A DNA stretch of 64,000 bases. It comes from Zeugodacus cucurbitae. Its lineage: Eukaryota; Arthropoda; Insecta; Diptera; Tephritidae. The DNA lies in contig NC_071667.1 in the NCBI RefSeq assembly GCF_028554725.1, forward strand, positions 17,157,501 to 17,221,500, given 5' to 3'. The position numbers and the translations under genes are program-made. This document shows, piece after piece, positions 10,059 through 20,034 of this stretch (its first letter is position 1; every line of letters starts with the position of its first letter). The notes below the pieces were generated by a model, which was given only the letters and a program-made list of their open reading frames with translations, did not search any database and was not told where the DNA came from.

Positions 10059-11141
10059 TGTCTTACAATGCTTTTACAAATTCAATTACAAAATCAATAT
10101 CAATACAAATTAAGGAAGAAGTGAAATATTATAAATTTTAAATTTTATATACGTATTAGAAATAAATATAAAATTCCGCAAATTCTTGAAAATTTTTACA
10201 AAATGTTACTAAATATGGTTACAAAGTTTATTAAAATTATTTTGAATAATAATATTGGAATAATGTTTGTAAAATGAAAATGAAAAATTGAATTACAAAA
10301 TTTATTAAATTGAATTGAATTATAATATTAGAAAAATGAATATACAATTATATAGCCTTACTTTATTAGCCTCAACTGTACTTGTGAATTGTTTTACAGT
10401 TGTCCTCTTTTGGTTACCGCTACTGTAGTTCTTCACTTCTCTGCTACTATACCGCTACCAACGCTTTGCTGCTGCCTTCTCTGCTACGAACGCCTTGTTG
10501 CTGCTTCTCTGCTTTACACCGCTACGATCGCCTTGTTGCTGCCTTCTCTGCTTTACTCCGCTACAAATGCCTTGTTGCTGCCTTCTCTGCTTTACTCCGC
10601 TACAAATGCCTTGTTGCTGCCTTCTCTGCTTTACACCGCTACGAATGCCTTGTTGCTGCCCTCTCTGCTTTTACCGCTACGGACGCCGCATACGTCTGCG
10701 TTCCTGACGCTCGCCTTAATATTCTGTTTCTTTATATTCTTACCCTTTGCTGCTATGCTGCTTTACTTTATTGCTGCTTTCTGGATCTTACTTGTTGCTG
10801 ACTTGATGGTCTCGTACAAAAAAAAAAAAATTACGCTGCTCATCCGCTTCTCTGCTTCTAATCACTGCATTCACCGCTACATTCCAGGCTTTTCTAATAG
10901 GCGTCCGTTATACGTCTGTATGTTATTTTTACACAGTTACTTTTGCTTTTATATGTAAATATGTATTTATATTTTGCAAAAGTACAGTTCTTTTCGCACG
11001 TTTTATATTTTTGATATAAAGTTAAAATTTACACATTGACGGAAACGTTTTTATTATCCAATAACTTTACGCGCACTTCACATTTGAAATATAAAAAATT
11101 GTCAATTTAAAAGTTTTTTTTTTCCCCGCGGGGCTACCATC
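10059..11141 (-). other. Untranslated leader of the LTR element
   Basis: About 1.1 kb lies between the primer-binding site and the gag start. It is AT-rich next to gag (10070-10370) and then holds a CT-rich tandem repeat. The plus-strand open frames here come from the repeat and show no domain. Confidence 0.7.
10430..10680. repeat. 39-bp tandem repeat in the LTR-element leader
   Basis: About six units of the form CTACAAATGCCTTGTTGCTG plus a CCTTCTCTGCTTTACTCCG half. The clearest unit starts are 10522, 10561, 10600 and 10639. Outer units are degenerate or shortened. Because 39 is divisible by three, the array leaves open frames on the plus strand by chance. Confidence 0.85.
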
Positions 11142-11157
11142 CCACTCTGACACCATA
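11138..11157 (-). promoter_or_regulatory. Probable tRNA primer-binding site
   Basis: Just inside the 5' LTR on the minus strand, after a few spacer bases, the sequence reads TGGTGTCAGAGTGGGATGG. This starts with the obligatory TGG complementary to a tRNA CCA end and resembles a tRNA-Leu-type primer site. The tRNA assignment is from memory of the motif. Confidence 0.6.
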
Positions 11158-11159
11158 TA

Positions 11160-11457
11160 TGTAGGATAGCCCTTCAAATAAATGCACTTGGTTCAACTTT
11201 ATAATTAACACACACTTTATTTAAAATATGTTAAATGTTCATGTATAAACTGAATATGTGAAGTCCGTCCGTTTGACCGTCCTATATGTACGATGACTGT
11301 TTAACGACTGTGTTCTTGTCCTGTTTGTTAAGTTGGTCGTGCCCTATCAGTGCTGCCTATTGTCATAGGTCAGTGTTGCCCTTTTGTAAGTGAGGTGAGT
11401 GTGCGTACGTATTAATAGGTGTGTCCACTACGTGTTGTCCTGTCACCGCTTCCCACA
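11160..11457 (-). repeat. 5' LTR of gypsy-type element
   Basis: This 298-base LTR has TG...CA ends and is almost identical to 5224-5528. In the element's own sense (minus strand) it is the upstream LTR and should hold the promoter. I did not identify a TATA box with confidence. Confidence 0.92.
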
Positions 11458-11917
11458 TATATAACGCCATATCTAACTCTTATATTTCTTGGTGACACAA
11501 ACAACCGTTATGTGAACAAAACTATGATACTCTGTGCAACAGGTTGCGAGAGTATAAAAATGTATAAATACACAATATGGTAAAGTCATAATATGCGTTT
11601 AATTCAGTAATTCAGTTTTAATCGCCAATGAATTCAATAACAGTCAAACATAAATTGTTCTAATTAGTTTATATAATTAAATATACATAAAATTAATTAT
11701 TTTGAATAATTTTTTTTTGCTTTGTTATTACAATTATGGAAAATAAAAAATGAATTCAGTTCTATTTTTTATAATTTTCCCCATTTGTAAATCAAAAAAT
11801 TTGGGTTTTGCATATAGCGACAAAATAAAAATTAAAAAAATATATATTTTTATATTATATTATTATTATATCTTAAAGTTCTAACTAAAAATTCAAAACA
11901 CAAATGATTTGAAACTA

Positions 11918-12057
11918 CAGTTGAACTTCTATAACTCGAACTCTTGAATTGACAACAGAAGTCAAATGTCATACAAATTACCCTTTTAAATCTGAAGTCA
12001 TTTAAGCTCGAAGTTATTTTGTGAATTATGGTGATTCGAGTTAGGGAAGTTCAACTG
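11918..12057. mobile_element. 140-bp TA-flanked MITE in block A
   Basis: The ends are CAGTTGAACTTCTATAACTC on the left and GAGTTAGGGAAGTTCAACTG on the right, which form imperfect terminal inverted repeats. TA lies on both sides, as expected for the Tc1/mariner superfamily. The same element is at the same relative place in block C (33599-33738), so it predates the duplication. Confidence 0.75.
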
Positions 12058-12208
12058 TATTTAACTGTATTGTAAATTTATTCGATATTTTAAATGAAAC
12101 TATAAAATAAGTATTTCAAACTAGTTTTTATTGAGAAAAATCTACTTTACGCACTTTAAATATCAATTTCATTTAAATGTGATATATTTTATTTGTATAA
12201 ATAAACAT

Positions 12209-12241
12209 TTACATTATTACATTATTACATTATTACATTAT
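12209..12241. repeat. ACATTATT microsatellite
   Basis: There are about four tandem ACATTATT-type units here. Block C has about two at 34010-34025, so the array length differs between the duplicated blocks. Confidence 0.8.
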
Positions 12242-12801
12242 GTTTTTAGTTTTCAGTTTTCAGATTTGTTGATTATAAAATCATGAATTATATAATTGAT
12301 TTATAATTAATTCATTGAATGTGTAATTCATTGGCAGCAATACAGTTTCCAATACAAACACAACCACAAAACATAAAATACAGTTAGTTGTATTCGGGTA
12401 GAGAAACAAAAAGCGTATATGGTACACAATAAATTAAAGGTAAGGTCAGAAAGAAACGGTAAAGCCGTCGTTAGCAAAAGTCAGGTTTGGAAAAGTATGT
12501 GAAAGGAGAGAAAAGAAGAAAAATCAGAAAATATGTTACACGTCAATTACAAGTACAACAATTAAGTTAAGTCAAGTAAACGTATGCGCAGTAATTGAGA
12601 AATTGAATATAAAACAAACAATAAATTTTCAAACATAAATCACAGTTTGAAGGCTTTACATATTGGTAAAAAATATATGGAGTATGTATGTAGTACTTGT
12701 AGTGGTAGTGAAGTTAATGGTTGTGGTGACAGTAAATATAATATATTGGAACGATTATATGTATGAACTTAGTTAGAAGAAGCTACGATATAGGCTCTTA
12801 A

Positions 12802-13043
12802 TTACTTTAAATCATCGGTATCTTCGATCAGATCGGCATACTCCTCCCAATCGTTGTTTGTTGAACGTGTGCGCAGATTAGATATTGTCGGTATTTCGTC
12901 GTCATCGCCATTGCCATCACCAGTATTGCCGGCGCCGTCAGCGCGGTCACGACTGTGAGTTGTTGTCGTGCCGCCGCCTGTTGTGTCGCTTACCACTTCG
13001 TAGTCCTTTAACTCAGCCTCCAGATCTTTTTCCCATTGTTCTT
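12802..13043 (-). CDS. Sap47: Second copy of the Sap47 terminal coding exon
   Basis: This 242-base exon has a CGCAG acceptor just upstream on the minus strand, the correct phase for the preceding exon (42777-43067), and a TAA stop. It encodes EEQWEKDLEAELKDYEV, a Thr/Gly/Asp-rich linker, and the C-terminus NNDWEEYADLIEDTDDLK. It looks identical base for base to 34547-34788, although the intronic flank just past the acceptor differs at several positions. It lies about 21.7 kb downstream of the first copy in gene sense. It could act as an alternative last exon, be an inert duplicate, or be the allelic copy from a second haplotype. Confidence 0.8.
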
Positions 13044-14145
13044 CTGCGTGCGTTGGATATTTAGTTTTTATTTTTGTAGTATGCGTGAATTCATTTTTGG
13101 GGGGAAAATAAGAGAGAAAATTATGTTAGATGTCATTACCATTAAAAATTATTTTTATTATTTTTTTATATTGTATATAAACGAAGGTTACACATATAAA
13201 AGAGTTCTAGGTATACTGTTATATGAACATATAAAGTATATTAACGCGTAAGTGCATGTAAATATATATGAATTGTATAATCGTATCATTTAAAGTAGCA
13301 TAATTAATAGCAATATAATTTTTATATACACCATACATATATTTTTATAAATATTTAACAGTTGGTTATGCACCTACAAGTCATTCAACTACACACATAT
13401 ATACATACATAAATATATAAATAGAGTTTATATCAAATTCAATTATGCTTTTGTTTATTAAAATTAAAATTTTGATTTGTGAAGTGAATGACCTTTAATT
13501 TGAAAAAAAGATATTCTTCATATTTATAAGAATTTAAAAAATTATTTTTATTTTATTAAATAAATTCAGTACTCCATTTCATCAGCTGATAAGGTCGATG
13601 ATAGCAGCTTGATATATACGCTGAAAATAGCATTAAATTTTCCAAGTTATTTTGAAAATTGAAATTTACAGATTTTTAAACCATTGAAACAAGTTTTTAA
13701 ACAAAGGAAAATTTGAGCACAAGTCTTCCATGACTATCAGAACAGAAGCCCACAATCATTTCTGCACTGTTTGTGTTTCTATTTTTATGATTGTTTTCCT
13801 CCCATCACTTTCAGATTTGACGTACTCCAAGGCTAGTAAATGAAGTTGACAGCAAGAAAACAAGGGGCTACGGAAAAACTGAAAACGTTACAAAAGTAGC
13901 TTGGGGAGTCTGCTATTATAAGAATTCATGGATAACATCAACATATTTTGTTTTATGTTTTGCATATGAAAGGCAACGGTACCTGCATCAAAGCACCGGA
14001 TTTAAATACACTTAATCTGAAGTTGCGAAAAGTGGATAGCATTTACTTAGAAGAAAATATTAAAAGATATCTCTTTGTTAGCCCATAATTATAGAGTTGA
14101 AGAAGAAATCGTTGTGAAAATTTAAAACTAGTGAAAAAATAACTT
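13044..14145. other. Block A intron-side flank of the duplicated exon
   Basis: This aligns with 34789-35900. Identity is high up to about 13950 and then drops, with several indels. No coding sequence was seen. Confidence 0.65.
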
Positions 14146-14147
14146 TA

Positions 14148-14847
14148 AACAAGTAAGGAAGGGCTAAGTTCGGGTGTAACCGAACATTTTATACTCTCGC
14201 AATTTATTTATTTAACTTTATTAATATTATATAATACACAATTTGACCCACATATTCGTCATATATATTGTATAAAGTCCATTGAAAGTTGGAAACCATA
14301 ATATAAGGTTAGAAGCACCGAGGTCCTCGTGTTCGATATATGGGGCCTTAAAAACCTATGGTCCAATTTCGACGATTTTTAGAATTGGGCTGCCACAGTA
14401 TTAACATAGTATTTGTGCAAAGTTCTGCACCGATATCTTCACTAGTACTTACTTTATATATTGTAAAGTAAACGATTCAGATTGTCTTCAAAGTTCTGGT
14501 ATATAGGAAGTAGGCGTGGTTGTTAAGCGATTTGGCCTATTTTCACAATATATCATTGGGATGTAAGGAAACTATTACAAACCAAGTTTCATTGAAATCG
14601 GTCGAGTAGTTCTTGAGATATGGTTTTTGACCCATAAGTGGGCGACGCCACGCCCATTTTCCATTTTGTAAAAAAAATATCAGTGCAGCTTCCTTCTGTC
14701 ATTTCTTATATAAAATTTGGTTTCTGACGTTTCTCACTTTGGTATATATAACCTTATATCTAACTCGTTTAGTTTTAGGACTAACAAACAACCGTTATGT
14801 TAACAAAACTATAATACTCTCGTAGTAACTTTGTCGCGAGTGTATAA
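14148..14847 (+). mobile_element. DINE-1-like element (copy d)
   Basis: The 5' end is AACAAGTAAGGAAGGGC. The 3' end reads ACTTTGTCGCGAGTGTATAA, a mutated version of the family end. It contains the CCATAAGTGGGCGACGCCAC box but lacks the CCGTCTGTCCGT tract, so it is internally deleted. Block X starts directly at its right end. Confidence 0.8.
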
Positions 14848-14934
14848 TTAATAACATGATCAACTTTATTCAAACCAAGTATGTTACTCATACGTCCCTC
14901 TCAAACATATGGGATATTAATGTATAACTAAACG

Positions 14935-17900
14935 GGGGATGGGGTCATATGTAGAAGTTCACGCAAGTGAGGAAAGTTTCTGATTGCCATTCACTTGGGA
15001 GTGGCCAGGAACGATTCTTTTGCATATGACTCAAGCAGCTCACGACTTCCGGTTTTAGACCAAGTATCCCCTGGGTAGCTAACAGACATCCGTTTGGAGG
15101 CGAGCTAAAGTGAGAAGGCGAAGCCCGCTTGTGCGGTTGTGCGTAGGGCTTGGGACCCACCACATAAAAAAAATCTCCCCAATGAAAACAAACACCGAGC
15201 CTCGGATGAGAAACCCCCCTTTTGATGACGACCCCTGCAAACGTACTAAGGATCATGATTTGAGGGCATGCACCTGGAATGTCCGGACTCTTAATTGGGA
15301 AGGTGCCTCTGCCCAGCTGGTTGATGTCCTCATACAACTAAAGGCTGACATCACCGCCGTCCAAGAAGTGCGATGGACGGGACAAGGACGGAAGAAGGTG
15401 GGTCCTTGTGACATCTACTACAGCGGCCATATAAAGGAGCGCAAATTTGGTGTTGGATTTGTGGTGGGAGAGAGACTCCGTCGCCGAGTCCTGGCATTCA
15501 CCCCGGTGGATGAACATCTAGCCACAATCCGCATAAAAGCGAGGTTCTTCAACATATCGCTGATACACGCCCCGACGGAAGAGAAGGACGAAGTGATCAA
15601 AAATACCTTCTATGAGCGCCTAGAACGTACCTATGAGCGCTGCCCCCGTAACGATGTCAAAATCGTGCTTGGCGATTTCAACGCTAGGGTGCGTAAAGAA
15701 GGTGTCTTTGGCACAACAGTCGGAAAATTCAGCCTCCATGACGAAATATCACCAAACGGTCTAAGGCTGATCGACTTCGCCGGGGCCCGAAATATGGTCG
15801 TCTGTAGTACTAGATTCCAGCATAAGAAAATACATCAAGCTACTTGGCTGTCTCCTGATCGAAACACGCGCAACCAAATCGATCACGTTGTGATAGACGA
15901 AAGACATGTCTCCAGTGTTTTAGACGTGCGTACGCTCCGAGGACCAAACATTGACTCGGACCATTATCTAGTAGCAGCAAAGATACGCACTCGCCTCTGT
16001 GCAGCAAAGAACGCCCGTCAACAAACACAAGGAAGGTTCGCCGTCGAAAAGCTGCAATCACAACCGACAGCCGAACGATTTTCTACTCGACTTGCACTCC
16101 TGCTCTCTGAGAGCACTCATCAGCATCTCGATATAAGGGAGCTGTGGAACGGCATCTCAAACTCATTGCATACCGCTGCAGCCGAAACAATTGGTCTACG
16201 GCAACGCCAAAAAACCAGTTGGTACGATGAGAATTGTCGTTCCGCAGTGGAGAGAAAACAGACTGCCTACCTCGCAACGTTGCGATCGACCACAACACGT
16301 TCGGGGTGGGATAGATATCGAGAACTGAAGAGGGAAGCGAGACGCATTTGCAGACGTAAAAAGAAAGAGGCCGAAATGCGTGAGTATGAAAAGCTTGAAA
16401 AGCTGGCCGACATGGGTAATGCTCGAAAATTTTATGAAAAGATGAGGCGATTAACAGAAGGTTTCAAGACCGGAGCATTATCATGTAGGGACCGAGAAGG
16501 TAATCTGGTAGCGGATGTCCAGAGCACACTGGGATTATGGAGGGAACACTTCTCCGACCTGCTCAATGGCAGTGAAAGTACAACACCAGGAGATGGCGAA
16601 CCCGATTCCCCAATCGATGACGATGGAATAGATGTTCCATTACCCGACCATGAAGAAATTCGAATAGCAATTACCCGCTTGAAGAACAACAAAGCGGCGG
16701 GGGCCGATGGATTACCGGCCGAGCTATTCAAATACGGCGGCGAAGAACTGATAAGGTGCATGCATCAGCTTCTTTGTAGAATATGGTCGGAAGAAAGCAT
16801 GCCTGACGATTGGAATCTTAGTGTGCTCTGCCCAATCCATAAGAAGGGAGACCCCACAATCTGCGCCAACTACCGTGGTATAAGTCTCCTCAATATCGCA
16901 TATAAGGTTTTGTCGAGCGTATTGTGTGAAAGACTAAAGCCCACCGTCAACGAACTGATTGGACCTTATCAGTGTGGCTTTAGACCTGGAAAATCCACAA
17001 TGGACCAGATATTCACCATGCGCCAAATCTTGGAAAAGACCCGAGAGAGAAGAATCGATACTCACCATCTTTTTATCGATTTTAAAGCTGCCTTCGATAG
17101 CACGAAAAGGAGCTGCCTTTATGCCGCGATGTCTGAATTTGGTATCCCTGCAAAACTAATACGGCTATGTAAGCTGACGTTGAGCAACACCAAAAGCTCC
17201 GTCAGGATCGGGAAGGACCTCTCCGAGCCGTTCGATACCAAACGAGGCTTCAGACAGGGTGACTCACTATCGTGCGACTTCTTCAATCTATTGCTGGAAA
17301 AAATAATACGAGCTGCAGAACTAAATAGAGAGGGTACAATCTTCTACAAGAGTGTACAGCTCCTGGCGTATGCCGATGATATTGATATCATCGGAAGCAA
17401 CAACCGCGCCGTTTGTTCTGCGTTTTCCAGACTAGATAAAGAAGCGAAGCGTATGGGTCTGGTGGTGAATGAGGCCAAGACGAAATATCTCCTGTCATCA
17501 AACAAACAGTCGGCGCACTCGCGTCTTGGCTCCCACGTCACTGTTGACAGTCATAACTTTGAAGTTGTAGATAATTTCGTTTATCTGGGAACCAGCATTA
17601 ACAACACCAACAATGTCAGCCTTGAAATCCAACGCAGAATCACTCTTGCCAACAGGTGCTACTTTGGACTGAGTAGGCAATTGAAAAGTAAAGTCCTCTC
17701 TCGACGAACCAAAATCAAACTCTATAAGTCGCTCATTATTCCCGTCCTGATGTATGGCGCTGAAGCGTGGACGATGACAACATCCGATGAGACGACTCTT
17801 GGGGTTTTCGAGAGAAAGGTTTTGCGCAAGATTTTTGGTCCTCTAAACATTGGCAACGGCGAATACCGCAGGCGATGGAACGATGAGCTGTACGATTTAT

Positions 17901-18198
17901 ACGACGACATTGACATAGTTCAGCGAATAAAAAGACAGCGGCTACGCTGGCTAGGTCATGTTGTACGGATGGAAGAAAACACTCCAGCTCTGAAAGTATT
18001 CGATGCAGTACCCGCTGGAGGAAGCCGCGGAAGAGGACGACCTCCACTCCGGTGGAAAGACCAAGTGCAAAGTGACCTGGCTTCACTTGGTGTTTCCAAT
18101 TGGCGCCAAAAAGCAAAAAGGAGGAATGAGTGGCGCGCTCTGGTGGATTCGGCTATAATCGCTTAAAGCGGTTCCTACGCCAAATATATATATATATA
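14935..18198 (+). mobile_element. RTE-clade LINE, apparently full-length
   Basis: The insertion into block X is shown by the uninterrupted site in X copy 2 near 27275. Likely target-site duplication: TAAACG at 14929-14934 and 18199-18204. The element has a 5' leader of about 250 bases, one long reading frame and a short 3' end that finishes in a TA microsatellite (about 18184-18200) rather than poly(A). Short simple-repeat tails are typical of RTE elements. Three broken relatives lie at 23386-23601, 54179-56081 and 58369-59731, and these end in (GAA)n. Confidence 0.88.
15182..18166 (+). CDS. RTE-clade endonuclease-reverse transcriptase
   Basis: From the ATG at 15182 the frame is open for 994 codons; upstream codons stay open to 15110 but without ATG. 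The APE-type endonuclease occupies about residues 28-270. It has CTWNVRT (30-36), QEVRWT (61-66, catalytic Glu), LGDFNAR (163-169) and SDHYLV (259-264). The reverse transcriptase includes KAAGADGLPAELFK, NYRGISLLNIAYKVLSS, YQCGFRPGKSTMDQI, FIDFKAAFDS, RQGDSLSCDFFN and the catalytic YADD at about 730-733. The tail carries YGAEAWT and RLRWLGHVVRM, usual for RTE proteins. No key residue is visibly lost, so the protein may be functional. Genome annotations often mislabel such proteins as craniofacial development protein 2. Confidence 0.9.
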   Translation: MKTNTEPRMRNPPFDDDPCKRTKDHDLRACTWNVRTLNWEGASAQLVDVLIQLKADITAVQEVRWTGQGRKKVGPCDIYYSGHIKERKFGVGFVVGERLRRRVLAFTPVDEHLATIRIKARFFNISLIHAPTEEKDEVIKNTFYERLERTYERCPRNDVKIVLGDFNARVRKEGVFGTTVGKFSLHDEISPNGLRLIDFAGARNMVVCSTRFQHKKIHQATWLSPDRNTRNQIDHVVIDERHVSSVLDVRTLRGPNIDSDHYLVAAKIRTRLCAAKNARQQTQGRFAVEKLQSQPTAERFSTRLALLLSESTHQHLDIRELWNGISNSLHTAAAETIGLRQRQKTSWYDENCRSAVERKQTAYLATLRSTTTRSGWDRYRELKREARRICRRKKKEAEMREYEKLEKLADMGNARKFYEKMRRLTEGFKTGALSCRDREGNLVADVQSTLGLWREHFSDLLNGSESTTPGDGEPDSPIDDDGIDVPLPDHEEIRIAITRLKNNKAAGADGLPAELFKYGGEELIRCMHQLLCRIWSEESMPDDWNLSVLCPIHKKGDPTICANYRGISLLNIAYKVLSSVLCERLKPTVNELIGPYQCGFRPGKSTMDQIFTMRQILEKTRERRIDTHHLFIDFKAAFDSTKRSCLYAAMSEFGIPAKLIRLCKLTLSNTKSSVRIGKDLSEPFDTKRGFRQGDSLSCDFFNLLLEKIIRAAELNREGTIFYKSVQLLAYADDIDIIGSNNRAVCSAFSRLDKEAKRMGLVVNEAKTKYLLSSNKQSAHSRLGSHVTVDSHNFEVVDNFVYLGTSINNTNNVSLEIQRRITLANRCYFGLSRQLKSKVLSRRTKIKLYKSLIIPVLMYGAEAWTMTTSDETTLGVFERKVLRKIFGPLNIGNGEYRRRWNDELYDLYDDIDIVQRIKRQRLRWLGHVVRMEENTPALKVFDAVPAGGSRGRGRPPLRWKDQVQSDLASLGVSNWRQKAKRRNEWRALVDSAIIA

Positions 18199-20034
18199 TA
18201 AACGTTTTAAATATTTACTTAACCCACGCTTATGTTTATTTTAAAAATTCATACAGATCACGTTACTCATACAATAGAAAAATAATTGGTATTCATACGG
18301 TTGCTAAAATGCAGCTATATATTTTTCCGAAATCATTTGAATATGTTACATTAAGAAAACAATGAATTTCACCAATGCGCATATTACACTGCAAGTGAAA
18401 CCACAATGTTACTCATACGCCCCCGCAGGTCAACAATAAACTCATTAAAACAGAGTTTGCAACTGCGCACATGCGGTCTCTTTAATGTTGCAACCCAAAG
18501 CAGATGTATGCATGAATGAACCAGGAAATCAGGCCACAAAATGACCTTCAATCGCCGTTTATTGTAATCAAATTGATTTCAACCTTGTTGTACTTGTGCA
18601 TACGCACATCTGATGCGTAAATTTCGCGCGAACTATGTGAGCGCAGGTGTATTGCATGCGGTGAGCCTAACTACGGTGGCGTAGGCGATAGGATTGTAGG
18701 TGGTAACGGCAACTTTCATTAAATGGCGTCGTTGAATTTGCTTGACTGCACTTCACGGCTTCATTAATGTATGCAATATAACGCTCAACATGGCAATCAC
18801 AAGTAAGTAGATATGTGTGCATATATTCAAGTGTAGTGTGTGTATAATTGCTGTTCGATTATTGTAAAATTTATAAATTGTTGCCACGTGCGGATTAGCG
18901 CCACATTATTAGTCGTGCATGCGGTGGACTTTAAACTTTAATAACAAACTCAAATTGGCCATAAACTGGTGAAGCTTTCATAAACTTTAGTTCTGGAAAT
19001 TTTCCCATGACGAAAGTTCATATCAGTTGTAGCAAAAAAGTTGTTAAACGAAGCAAAATATGTTGCAGAGTTTTTTTATCATAAATGTATATGTCTATCC
19101 ATATATACATACATGCCTAGTCAGGAGCATCCGCAACATAAAGAGTGTGAAAGTTGAATAAATAAACTTTTCATTAGCTGACAGTAGCTGCGAAAAAAGT
19201 TATCATACATGCCATAAGTATGTGGCAGACATTAAACGCACACACAGAGTTTATATGATAAGCAGTAACATACGAGCAGAGGCAGAGATAAGCAGAGACA
19301 TACATACTGCATACAATTTACTGTTAACCCGCGATTGCTGCTTTACATTCCAGACGAAAATAAAATGAATACCACGTAGATGGATGGATAGTTATGCATG
19401 TACATAATTGAGTGTGGTTATAAACTCGTTAAAATAGCAAAGGTTAATAATGAGAAAACACATTCGATGAATACCTGCGAGCGTACGCCTGTTTTAAGTA
19501 TGCTTAAAATTAAAAATGAAAAAAAATAATAATAATATTTTCGCTACAGTGGGAGTAAATAGCAATGAAGACCTGTTGTCTGCTATAAGTGTTGTGGTAA
19601 AATGAAAGTTCTCTTCATCGTAAGTGCATATAAGTGCTGTAAAGCTAAAAAAATTTGGTTATAAAGTTCGAAATAAATATAAATCACAATGAGCACGTGA
19701 TATTTAAATTGCTACACAGCCACTACTATGGGAAGCATTGCTAAAACAGTCGAATTCAAGAATTCAAAAAACCGCAAACAACCGTGATTTATATGGTGCC
19801 AGAGACAGCACCATTCTTTTAATTCTTTTGAGGAATGTTTTATGTTGCTCCAACAACATATTATTAAATAGTAGAGTAAATATTAATGTACATATGTAAT
19901 GCAAGTGAATGTAAAATTGATGTAAGACCGAAATAAGCCGAATAAAGCAATAAAGTTATGCAACGGTCGCTTACAGCAAAATGTGTTCTATAAAGTTGCA
20001 TGAAGCTCTGATTTATGGCGCTTTTGCGAAGTGT

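Larger units (their letters stand above)
5224..11457 (-). mobile_element. Ty3/gypsy-type LTR retrotransposon, complete but with broken pol
   Basis: The element has two LTRs (5224-5528 and 11160-11457), both with TG...CA ends. They differ by only two substitutions and one 7-base duplication, so the insertion is young. The flanks end and begin with TATATA, consistent with a 4-6 bp target duplication. In element order (minus strand) it contains: the 5' LTR, a primer-binding site, a 1.1 kb leader with 39-base tandem repeats, a fused gag-pol frame (10058 to 6330), a shifted integrase frame (6355 to 5483), and the 3' LTR. It sits inside a DINE-1-like element. No env-like frame was found. Confidence 0.9.
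3876..11559 (+). mobile_element. DINE-1-like element (copy c), full length, split by an LTR element
   Basis: The two halves are 3876-5223 and 11458-11559. Together they form the longest copy in the window, about 1.45 kb. The 5' end reads AACAAGTAAGGAAGG and is followed by a small palindrome (GTTCGGGTGTAACCGAAC). Next come TTTTATACTCTCGCAA and several boxes of the form GGGCGTGG / CCACGCCC. The GACGGACAGACGGACGGACA tract follows. The 3' end is GGTTGCGAGAGTATAAAA, the inverted counterpart of the 5' TTTTATACTCTCGCAA. The empty site is in block C near 33275-33285. Confidence 0.85.
11560..12801. other. Block A 3'-flank of the duplicated Sap47 exon
   Basis: This aligns with 33285-34546. Differences include a longer ACATT-type microsatellite here. 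There is a segment of about 39 bases near 12697-12735 that block C lacks, and a segment of about 120 bases present in C (about 33858-33975) but absent here near 12175. In the sense of the Sap47 exon this is 3'UTR and downstream DNA. Confidence 0.75.
531..14145. repeat. Segmental block A: second copy of the Sap47 3' region
   Basis: Host-derived pieces of this block (531-786, 2514-2777, 3505-3875, 11560-14145) align in order with 32396-35900. They include the last Sap47 coding exon and its flanks. The alignment is broken in A by a Jockey element, two DINE-1-like elements and a gypsy-type LTR element, none of which is in the 32-36 kb copy. Similarity is high near the exon and falls toward 14.0 kb, where the two copies differ by many substitutions and indels. 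This could be a true tandem duplication or two haplotypes placed in one scaffold. Confidence 0.85.
14848..19896. repeat. Block X copy 1, interrupted by an RTE element
   Basis: The pieces 14848-14934 and 18199-19896 align end to end with 27193-28920 and 51546-53239. They are non-coding and contain the motif GTTACTCATAC several times (near 14884, 18262 and 18408). All three copies begin right after a DINE-1-like 3' end. Copies 1 and 2 are most alike. The function of X is unknown. Confidence 0.85.

Noticed and set aside
7320..10113. Several plus-strand frames of 60-140 codons
   Set aside because: They are antisense shadows of the gag-pol frame, with no recognisable protein features.
10389..10958. 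189-codon plus-strand frame in the LTR-element leader
   Set aside because: It is a by-product of the 39-base tandem repeat, antisense to the element, with low-complexity Leu/Ala/Cys content.
15840..18116. Minus-strand frames opposite the RTE protein
   Set aside because: Antisense shadows of a long, clearly recognised coding frame.
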